Assembly (NCBI GenBank): GCA_026414125.1
Contig: JAOAJQ010000078.1
Span: 1 to 6,408 of the forward strand
DNA: 6,408 nucleotides
Direction: 5' to 3'
DNA from: Thermoproteota archaeon
GTDB taxonomy: Archaea; Thermoproteota; EX4484-205; JAAOZP01
Position numbers and translations under genes: made by a program. The notes beneath the pieces were generated by a model. That model was not told the DNA's origin and did no database searches. It saw nothing but the letters and a program-made list of their open reading frames with translations. Shown here piece after piece: positions 1 through 4,932 of the stretch. The number at the start of each line of letters is the position of its first letter. Within the stretch, counting starts at the first letter, position 1.

Positions 1-1520
1 GTCCTATTCTGAATGATCCTTCTAAGGGTTTCCACACTGGTCTTCCTAGGAGTTCTTTTCTTAGTGTTAAGGTCGACGCTGTAGAGTCCAAACCTCATGT
101 TGAACCCCTGTGCCCACTCATAGTTATCGGTTAAAGCCCAGTGGAAATATCCTCTTACGTCGACACTCTTCCTGCTGACGATCTCCTCGAGAACCTGCAG
201 GTGTTCAACGATAAACCTTGGCCTAAGCTTGTCTTCAGAGTCGGCGACACCGTTTTCGGTGACGAACATGGGTTTACCGTATTTAGACATTTCGAAAAGC
301 GTCTCAGCAAGTCCCTCGGGGTAAAGCTCCCAGCCGAAATCCGACGTGGGCCTACCGTCACGTGAAACTTCCTTAGCCTTGCAGGTTAAGCCGTAGCCCT
401 CCATAATCTTAGGGATCCCCTGGATTCCCATAAATACCTTCGCAAGAAAGGATCTTCTTCCCTTCACAATCATCCGTGTGTAATAGTTTACTCCAAGCCA
501 GTCTAGCTTCCCCTCAAGGTGTTTTTCAAACTCTTCACCATCCCTAACCATGTTGAGATTTGTATCAGCCCATCCTGATGAGACTGCCTGTATGAACAGG
601 TTGTTGTGAACATGTCTCAGAAAGTGTGAAGCGTTCGTATCATCCTCTCTGAAAGGGTTTAGTGGCATCACTGGGATAACGTGTTGAATAACGCCTATCG
701 AAGCCGGAAGTGGGCTGTCTGAATCAGCCCGTTGACCGTCAAACTTCTTCACGGCTTCGAAAGCCCTTGCGTGTGCAACAATCATGTTCATCAAGACGCG
801 TTTAAAATTTTTAAAAGCGTTTAAAGCGTTTGTTCTAACGCTTGGCGGGAACCCATTCGCAGTCATGAAATAACCTGTTTCTGCAACAATATTTGGCTCG
901 TTGAAAGTAGCCCACATGTCTACTTTGCCTCCAAGCCTCCACGCTAAAAATGCAGCGTACTTCGCAAACTCTACGATTGTCCCCGGATCATACCAGCCTC
1001 TAGGCCCTTTTTTCAACCCTGAGTCCCTTACAGCAATAGGGTCGTGAATCCAGATTGGGAGAGTGAAGTGGTTTAAGCATACTATCACCTTAAACCCTTT
1101 CTCTCTAAGATTGTCAATAATCCTCTCGTAGCGGTTTAAAGCATCAGTGTTAGCCAGGTTTTCAAGCTTCTCCAGAGCCTTCTCATCGATGTCGATTCTA
1201 ACTATTCTCTCATGCTTAGTCTCCACGTCAACCCTGACTCCAAAAGTATTCCTTGGGAATATCCTGCTCCACTCCACTCCAAGCCTGTAAGCATTCATAC
1301 TCAGCCCCTTAGCCAACTCATGGTCAGCATCGTAAAGCTCCCAGTAGTCTACCCCGTTCTCGGGAAGATCGCCGCTAACAATCTTGCTTCTAACGTTTAC
1401 CGGATCATGCACCCATTTAAACCAGTCAGTATTCGGGTCAACGTTTTCACCGAGAGGGTCGCCCATTTCAAACTGGAAACCTGCTTCTGAAACCCCCCAG
1501 AGAAAACCCTCTGGAAACAT
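1..1520 (-). CDS. GH1 family beta-glycosidase (LacS-like), C-terminus cut by window edge
   Basis: A retaining beta-glycosidase of glycoside hydrolase family 1, expected to remove beta-linked glucose, galactose or mannose from the non-reducing end of oligosaccharides, probably in the cytoplasm because no signal peptide is visible. The frame is open from the ATG at 1520 to the left edge: 506 residues without a stop. The acid/base glutamate is E208 in TFNEPN and the nucleophile is E422 in FVTENG. Other family marks are the start FPEGFLWGVSEAGFQFEMG, NHFTLPIWIHDP (H151), LDWLGVNYYTR, PTSDFGWELYPEGL and GYFHWALTDNYEWAQGF (W461, E468, W469). It aligns by eye along its whole length with the Sulfolobus LacS enzyme (about 489 residues), but the gap between the two catalytic glutamates is about 33 residues longer. 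Perhaps 20 residues are missing at the C-terminus. The ATG at 1520 sits 25 bases after a TATA-like box, with no ribosome binding site, so the mRNA is probably leaderless. Family assignment is firm; substrate preference is unknown. Confidence 0.96.
   Translation of the reverse strand, partial: MFPEGFLWGVSEAGFQFEMGDPLGENVDPNTDWFKWVHDPVNVRSKIVSGDLPENGVDYWELYDADHELAKGLSMNAYRLGVEWSRIFPRNTFGVRVDVETKHERIVRIDIDEKALEKLENLANTDALNRYERIIDNLREKGFKVIVCLNHFTLPIWIHDPIAVRDSGLKKGPRGWYDPGTIVEFAKYAAFLAWRLGGKVDMWATFNEPNIVAETGYFMTANGFPPSVRTNALNAFKNFKRVLMNMIVAHARAFEAVKKFDGQRADSDSPLPASIGVIQHVIPVMPLNPFREDDTNASHFLRHVHNNLFIQAVSSGWADTNLNMVRDGEEFEKHLEGKLDWLGVNYYTRMIVKGRRSFLAKVFMGIQGIPKIMEGYGLTCKAKEVSRDGRPTSDFGWELYPEGLAETLFEMSKYGKPMFVTENGVADSEDKLRPRFIVEHLQVLEEIVSRKSVDVRGYFHWALTDNYEWAQGFNMRFGLYSVDLNTKKRTPRKTSVETLRRIIQNR
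1497..1514 (-). promoter_or_regulatory. Predicted hairpin at the 5' end of the glycosidase mRNA
   Basis: On the minus strand, codons 3 to 8 of the glycosidase read CCAGAG-GGTTTT-CTCTGG, a perfect 6-base stem with a 6-base loop. Three flanking U-G pairs could lengthen the stem. If the transcript is leaderless, this hairpin begins about 6 bases after the start codon. The same bases encode the conserved PEGFLW stretch of GH1 proteins, so the pairing may be a by-product of coding. Confidence 0.35.
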
Positions 1521-1540
1521 GAGCAGCCATAACCCTACGG

Positions 1541-1548
1541 AAATATAA
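1541..1548 (-). promoter_or_regulatory. TATA-like box of the glycosidase gene
   Basis: The minus strand reads TTATATTT here. Its centre is about 25 bases before the ATG at 1520, the usual distance between an archaeal TATA box and the transcription start, so transcription should begin at or next to the start codon. It lies in the 65-base gap after the stop of the upstream V4R gene. The glycosidase can therefore have its own promoter, even if read-through from the upstream gene also occurs. Confidence 0.6.
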
Positions 1549-1585
1549 GCTTTAGAGATTTAACGGTTCTTAGCCTGAGGTTCTC

Positions 1586-2443
1586 TTAAAGTCTCTCTTG
1601 AACAATAAACCTGCAGACAGGGTCTCCCTTAGCGATACACTCTGCCTCTACTACGCTTACGCTTGTGTTCAAAACATGTTCAAAAATTCCTGCTAAATAT
1701 CCTCTGAAGAACTGGCTGAAAGCCTCCCCCTTCCTTCCTTTGAAAGGCAGACATTCGAACAATTCTTTAACTATTAGTGTTGCTCTGTCAGTATTGAACT
1801 CAGCCAATTCAGCCATGCACCAGCCTTTAGCGGTCCTCTCCGCCAGTATCAGCTTTAAAACGTCCAGCTTATTCATGCGATGCTTGTTCAAAACGCTCCT
1901 CACCTTGTCCTCTCCGGCTGACACCCCCATCTGGTATAGCACGACAGCCGCCCCGGTTCCAAACTTCTCGTAAAGACTCTCAACAATTCTTCCAAAGGTT
2001 TCAACTCTGAACGTGAAGCTTCTCTCGCCGGAAACAAGTAGTGGGAAATGTAGGCTATCTATCATCAGCCCGTTAAACCTTTTCTCTGAAAAATTAACCT
2101 CTAAGACTCCTTCAATACTCTCCAGATCCGTGGCAATATCTTTCACTTGGACACTGCTGTTAGAAATATCTATGAAAGCGCCTATGAGAGCAGTATCATC
2201 CTCCCTGCTCACAGTGTGAAAACCTGAGAAAAGCTTAACCTTCTTTTCGTAAAGAGTCTTAACAACCTTTGTGAAAACTCCTGGTGTTCTTCTCATCTTT
2301 ACAGAGATCTCGATGAGCTCAGCTTCAGGATGCTGCTCAGCGCATAAAATTTCCTTCGGATTAAGCCTTTCCCTTTTTTCCTCGCCTAGGTTTTTAATAG
2401 GCTTCCGCTCCATGTTCTTCCATTGAAGCTCCTTTTTAACCAT
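1586..2443 (-). CDS. ACT-like plus V4R domain protein, putative ligand sensor
   Basis: A 285-residue soluble protein. After a basic, low-complexity N-terminal 40 residues comes an ACT-like segment (about 42-120; note RTPGVFTKVVKTLYEKKVKL). A V4R (4-vinyl reductase) domain follows (about 125-283), recognised by FFRGYLAGIFEHVL and the cysteine signature ECIAKGDPVCRF (C269, C277), with C231 in ECLPFKG. V4R domains are known as small-molecule or metal binding modules in archaeal proteins, in the sensor part of some bacterial activators and in bacteriochlorophyll 4-vinyl reductase; ACT domains usually bind amino acids or similar ligands. No helix-turn-helix is obvious, so any regulatory output would need a partner. 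The gene is transcribed toward the glycosidase, 65 bases away, with no T-run between them. The start is uncertain: ATG at 2443 gives the longest frame, but a TATA-like stretch overlaps or nearly touches it, and the ATG at 2413 (residue 11) fits promoter spacing better. The role as a sensor is inference. Confidence 0.85.
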   Translation of the reverse strand: MVKKELQWKNMERKPIKNLGEEKRERLNPKEILCAEQHPEAELIEISVKMRRTPGVFTKVVKTLYEKKVKLFSGFHTVSREDDTALIGAFIDISNSSVQVKDIATDLESIEGVLEVNFSEKRFNGLMIDSLHFPLLVSGERSFTFRVETFGRIVESLYEKFGTGAAVVLYQMGVSAGEDKVRSVLNKHRMNKLDVLKLILAERTAKGWCMAELAEFNTDRATLIVKELFECLPFKGRKGEAFSQFFRGYLAGIFEHVLNTSVSVVEAECIAKGDPVCRFIVQERL

Positions 2444-2463
2444 ATAAACTTATCTTTTTAAAC
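2441..2463 (-). promoter_or_regulatory. Candidate TATA boxes of the ACT-V4R gene
   Basis: Two TATA-like stretches are seen on the minus strand: GTTTAAAAAG at 2463-2454 and TTTATATG at 2448-2441. The first is only about 16 bases before the ATG at 2443 and the second overlaps it. Standard spacing of about 25 bases puts the transcription start near 2433 or 2420, downstream of that ATG. This favours translation from the ATG at 2413. Confidence 0.4.
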
Positions 2464-2500
2464 TCTGGTAAAAACAGTTTCCAAATGCTTAACTTGGTCT

Positions 2501-2532
2501 CTAAAGTTTAGCATGGTTTAAATGTGTTTAAA
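2501..2532. repeat. Two AT-rich palindromes in the divergent promoter region
   Basis: CTAAAGTTTAG (2501-2511) is a perfect 11-base palindrome. It is followed by TTTAAATGTGTTTAAA (2517-2532), two copies of the self-complementary TTTAAA with a repeat distance of exactly 10 bases, one helical turn. They lie in the middle of the 160-base gap between the divergent ACT-V4R and aldo/keto reductase genes, upstream of both predicted TATA boxes, where an archaeal activator or operator site could be. The rest of this gap holds only the promoter elements and the direct repeat listed separately; no small gene is evident. Confidence 0.35.
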
Positions 2533-2538
2533 ATTGTT

Positions 2539-2569
2539 AGAGCCTTTAGTATTCGTAGAACCTTTAATA
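2539..2569 (+). repeat. Direct repeat AGARCCTTTARTA upstream of the aldo/keto reductase
   Basis: AGAGCCTTTAGTA (2539-2551) and AGAACCTTTAATA (2557-2569) agree at 11 of 13 positions and start 18 bases apart. The second copy contains the predicted TATA box of the aldo/keto reductase. The first lies directly upstream, where a regulator touching the basal factors would sit. Confidence 0.45.
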
Positions 2570-2574
2570 AGGTT
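2559..2574 (+). promoter_or_regulatory. TATA-like box of the aldo/keto reductase inside a palindrome
   Basis: CTTTAATAAG is the best TATA-like element for the plus-strand gene. Its centre near 2567 predicts transcription from about 2592, giving a leader of about 12 bases that just includes the ribosome binding site. The element is embedded in AACCTT-TAAT-AAGGTT, a perfect inverted repeat with 6-base arms centred on the TATA core. This could be a repressor site that excludes TBP. Confidence 0.5.
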
Positions 2575-2592
2575 ACTTTTTATTTTAAAAGT

Positions 2593-2598
2593 GGTGAT
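2593..2598 (+). promoter_or_regulatory. Ribosome binding site GGTGAT deciding a TTG start
   Basis: GGTGAT is complementary to the archaeal 16S rRNA 3' end (ATCACC) and lies 5 bases before the TTG at 2604. It settles the start of the aldo/keto reductase, since a stop codon (2595-2597) in the same frame overlaps the site and no other start codon fits the family N-terminus. Confidence 0.7.
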
Positions 2599-2603
2599 TC
2601 CTA

Positions 2604-3542
2604 TTGGAATATGTTGAGCTGGGTAGAAACGGTTTGAAGGTCTCTATAATAGGCTTGGGTGCTTGGCAGGCCAGTGGGAAAGCTTGGGGTGCTGATGTCG
2701 AGGATGATGAGATAGTAAAGGCGATTGTTAGGGCTAACGAGCTCGGGGTTAACCTTATTGATACTGCTGAAGCCTACGGAGGAGGTCATTCTGAGGAGGT
2801 TGTTGCCAGAGCGATAAGGGTGGTTGGAAGGGAGAACCTTGTCATCGCCACAAAGGTTCACGGCGGACACTTGAGGTATAACGATGTTTTGAAGGCTGCT
2901 GAACACAGTTTAAGAAGGCTTGGAGTAAGAGAGATAGACCTCTATCAGGTTCACTGGCCTGACCCTTGGGAGCAGGTTCCTCTGAAGCACACCATGTGCG
3001 CCATGGAGAGGCTTTACAAGGAGGGTAAGATAAGAGCTATCGGTGTTAGCAATTTCGCTGTGAGAGACTTGGAGGAGGCAAGGAGATACTTGTCTGAAGC
3101 AAGCATCGTTTCAAACCAGGTTAGGTATAACATGCTGCAGAGGGAGATCGAGGAGGAGGTCCTTCCTTACTGCAGGAAGGAGAACATAACGGTGATCGCG
3201 TACAGTCCTCTGGCTCAGGGAGCGTTAACCGGAAAATATGGTTTAAGCAATAAGCCTTCGGACAACATTAGAAGAGGTAACAAGCTTTTCACGGACGAGA
3301 ACCTTGCTGAGATAAGCCGTCTCCTGAAAGTCTTGGAGAAGATTGCTAAGGAGAGGGGCAAGACTATTGCTCAGGTCGCTATGAACTGGCTCCTGAGAGA
3401 GGGAAACATTGTCCCGATACCTGGGGCGAAGAACCCTATGCAGGCTGAGGAGAATGCTGGTGCAGCAGGCTGGAGGCTGAACGAGCGGGAGCTCACGGAG
3501 ATAGAGAGCGTTCTCAAAACATTGTCGCTAGACCTCTTCTAG
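2604..3542 (+). CDS. Aldo/keto reductase
   Basis: A 312-residue cytosolic NAD(P)H-dependent oxidoreductase of the aldo/keto reductase superfamily with a TIM-barrel fold, expected to reduce aldehydes, ketones or sugars, or oxidise the matching alcohols. The catalytic tetrad is present: D53 and Y58 in NLIDTAEAYGGGHSEE, K84 in IATKVHG and H117 in YQVHWPDPW. Cofactor-site marks are GVSNF (147-151), NQVRYN (171-176), AYSPLAQGALTGKY (199-212) and PIPGAKNPMQAEEN (271-284). The start MEYVELGRNGLKVSIIGLG is the usual N-terminus of the AKR11/AKR12-like (IolS/Tas/YajO-type) branch, and the length is normal. Translation starts with TTG behind a good GGTGAT site. The gene is divergent from the ACT-V4R gene and convergent with the transporter gene, so it is most likely a single-gene transcript. 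The substrate cannot be told from the sequence; a sugar or sugar-derived aldehyde is suggested only by the neighbours. Confidence 0.95.
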   Translation: MEYVELGRNGLKVSIIGLGAWQASGKAWGADVEDDEIVKAIVRANELGVNLIDTAEAYGGGHSEEVVARAIRVVGRENLVIATKVHGGHLRYNDVLKAAEHSLRRLGVREIDLYQVHWPDPWEQVPLKHTMCAMERLYKEGKIRAIGVSNFAVRDLEEARRYLSEASIVSNQVRYNMLQREIEEEVLPYCRKENITVIAYSPLAQGALTGKYGLSNKPSDNIRRGNKLFTDENLAEISRLLKVLEKIAKERGKTIAQVAMNWLLREGNIVPIPGAKNPMQAEENAGAAGWRLNERELTEIESVLKTLSLDLF

Positions 3543-3567
3543 GGTTCAGCTGTGATGATCCAGCGCT

Positions 3568-3573
3568 AAAAAA
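3568..3573 (-). terminator. Possible T-run terminator of the MFS transporter gene
   Basis: On the minus strand a run of six T lies about 23 bases after the transporter stop codon (3597-3599), in the 54-base gap between two converging genes. Archaeal RNA polymerase can stop at such U-tracts without a hairpin. On the plus strand the matching weak signals after the aldo/keto reductase are TTTT at 3577-3580 and TTTTT at 3606-3610, the latter inside the transporter 3' end. Confidence 0.4.
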
Positions 3574-3596
3574 TGGTTTTAAAGCTATCATGATTG

Positions 3597-4832
3597 CTAA
3601 GCAGCTTTTTCCACCTTTCGAGTCGAGGACTTTTCATTAATCCTTAGAAAGAAAAATCCTGAAGCAAGTCTTCCAGCTGAAGAAATTAAATACCCTATTT
3701 GAAGGCTCACCTGTCTTCCGAAATAAAGACTCATTAACTCGTCCATGTTCCCTCCGACAGCCGAGCCCATGAAATGCGAGATTCCTGTGATCATGTTGTA
3801 TATTGAAGTCAGCTCGCCAACACGGTCTTCAGGAATAATGTCTAGAATATAGGGGAGGATTGTCGCATTACCCGCGGCCAACATGACTCCGAGGTAAACG
3901 CTAAGGATAGCAAGGTGGAGAAAGCTTTGGGCGAAACAGTATACTAATGGTACTGCGGTGAGCGAAACATAATATATGACCATCAGGCGCTTTTTGCCTT
4001 TTAAGGTGGCAAGGCGTCCCATGAAGGGTTGAGCTATTAGCGTGGCGATGGTTTGAATCACTGAGATTGCTCCAACCTGAGTCATGCTTAGGTTAAGGAT
4101 CGTCGCGGTGGTGATGGTAAAAAGGGGCCACGCATAGGACATGAAGAAACCTTGTAATGCTGACATTTTTAGGAAAAGTTTGAAATCGCTGCTCTCGTTT
4201 ATTAAACCAGGTATGTCGGACATCCTGAATGCAGACATGATGCTTTTGAAACTGGTTTCGCGAATCCTGTTCTCCTTTATCCTTAAGAGTATTAGGGATC
4301 CGGGTAGGCTTACGGAAACCGCTATCACGGAGGGTGCTAGGAGGCTCCCCCCTGAATAGTCTATAAGCCATCCTGAGAATGCTGTTGCAACCAAGCTTCC
4401 GAGAAGGGAGGCGATGTTCATGTTTGAAACGACTAGGCTTCTCGAGGAGGGCTGCGTCGTCTCCCTTAATAGAGCGTTCCAAGCAGGGACTGCAGCGGAG
4501 CTCAGGAAGAAGTATACTGCAACCAGGATTAAGAATATTTTTGGCTCAGCTGTCAAAGCCATAGGTATCCAGATGAGTGATGCCGCGATGCTTGTAACAA
4601 CTATAATGCTAACCCTTCTCCCAAGCATGTCGCTGAGCCTTCCCCAAGGTACCTGGAGACTGCTAACAAAAAGATTGTTGAAAGAATGCATCCAGCCTAT
4701 TTCACTGGGGGAAGCCCCAATTCTGGCAGCGTAAACATAAATGAAGGGAGAGACCATGCTATTGCTTAGAGAGCTTGCGAAAGCCCTCCCATACATCGGC
4801 CTCAGCCTCCTCTTGTTTTCATCGCCAGCCAT
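3597..4832 (-). CDS. MFS transporter
   Basis: An integral membrane protein of the major facilitator superfamily, 411 residues from the ATG at 4832, within the normal range for a 12-helix carrier. The signature motif A follows helix 2 in the first half (GRLSDMLGRR, about 64-73), and a degenerate copy is in the second half (GRLATLKGKKR, about 272-282). Hydrophobic stretches fit six helices, a polar cytoplasmic loop of about 35 residues (about 185-220), then six more; the C-terminus is basic and hydrophilic. Such proteins move sugars, drugs or metabolites driven by ion gradients; the substrate and direction are not evident here, though the neighbours make a sugar or sugar acid reasonable. The frame could also begin at GTG 4841, three codons earlier. 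The ATG is preferred because the TATA-like box is about 30 bases before it but only about 20 before the GTG. The gene is divergent from the Gfo/Idh dehydrogenase and may be co-regulated with it. Confidence 0.92.
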   Translation of the reverse strand: MAGDENKRRLRPMYGRAFASSLSNSMVSPFIYVYAARIGASPSEIGWMHSFNNLFVSSLQVPWGRLSDMLGRRVSIIVVTSIAASLIWIPMALTAEPKIFLILVAVYFFLSSAAVPAWNALLRETTQPSSRSLVVSNMNIASLLGSLVATAFSGWLIDYSGGSLLAPSVIAVSVSLPGSLILLRIKENRIRETSFKSIMSAFRMSDIPGLINESSDFKLFLKMSALQGFFMSYAWPLFTITTATILNLSMTQVGAISVIQTIATLIAQPFMGRLATLKGKKRLMVIYYVSLTAVPLVYCFAQSFLHLAILSVYLGVMLAAGNATILPYILDIIPEDRVGELTSIYNMITGISHFMGSAVGGNMDELMSLYFGRQVSLQIGYLISSAGRLASGFFFLRINEKSSTRKVEKAA

Positions 4833-4857
4833 CAGAAGCACCAGGGATAACCCGTAG

Positions 4858-4865
4858 CTTTTAAA
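4858..4865 (-). promoter_or_regulatory. TATA-like box of the MFS transporter gene
   Basis: The minus strand reads TTTAAAAG. Its centre is about 30 bases before the ATG at 4832, so transcription should start within a few bases of the coding start and leave little or no leader. Confidence 0.5.
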
Positions 4866-4871
4866 CTCTGC

Positions 4872-4897
4872 TTGCTGGAAAAAGAGGGCTTCAGCAA
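4872..4897. promoter_or_regulatory. Inverted repeat between two divergent TATA boxes, candidate operator
   Basis: TTGCTG (4872-4877) and CAGCAA (4892-4897) form an inverted repeat with a 14-base spacer. Its centre at 4884.5 lies nearly midway between the minus-strand TATA box (about 22 bases away) and the plus-strand one (about 20 bases away). The right arm covers the place where TFB would contact the plus promoter. One dimeric regulator could therefore govern both genes. Arms of 6 bases can arise by chance, so this is tentative. Confidence 0.35.
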
Positions 4898-4899
4898 AT

Positions 4900-4909
4900 C
4901 TTATTAAAA
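4900..4909 (+). promoter_or_regulatory. TATA-like box of the Gfo/Idh dehydrogenase gene
   Basis: CTTATTAAAA is centred about 28 bases before the ATG at 4933. No Shine-Dalgarno sequence lies between them (the spacer is pyrimidine rich), which points to a leaderless or nearly leaderless mRNA. Confidence 0.55.
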
Positions 4910-4932
4910 ACCTCTTTCTCTCCCCGGTTAAA

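Noticed and set aside
141..365. Plus-strand open frame of 74 codons.
   Set aside because: It lies opposite the strongly conserved C-terminal part of the glycosidase, including the TENG nucleophile motif; it resembles no family and is a shadow frame.
1212..1490. Plus-strand open frame of 92 codons.
   Set aside because: It is antisense to the conserved N-terminal part of the GH1 protein, with no promoter or ribosome site of its own.
1561..1585. Short repeats GAACC and CCTCAGG after the ACT-V4R stop as a terminator hairpin.
   Set aside because: The pairing is only three bases each side and there is no T-run, so no terminator can be supported.
1665..2219. Two plus-strand open frames opposite the ACT-V4R gene.
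   Set aside because: They are antisense to the conserved ACT and V4R domain coding sequence and encode no recognisable protein.
3552..3558. GTGATGA, a perfect C-box sequence, just after the aldo/keto reductase, suggesting a C/D box sRNA at the 3' end.
   Set aside because: No CTGA D or D' box follows at a fitting distance on the plus strand, and the minus-strand alternative has only a degenerate C box.
4093..4734. Several open frames on both strands overlapping the MFS transporter gene.
   Set aside because: The transporter frame has clear membrane segments and motif A; the others have no family signs and overlap one another.
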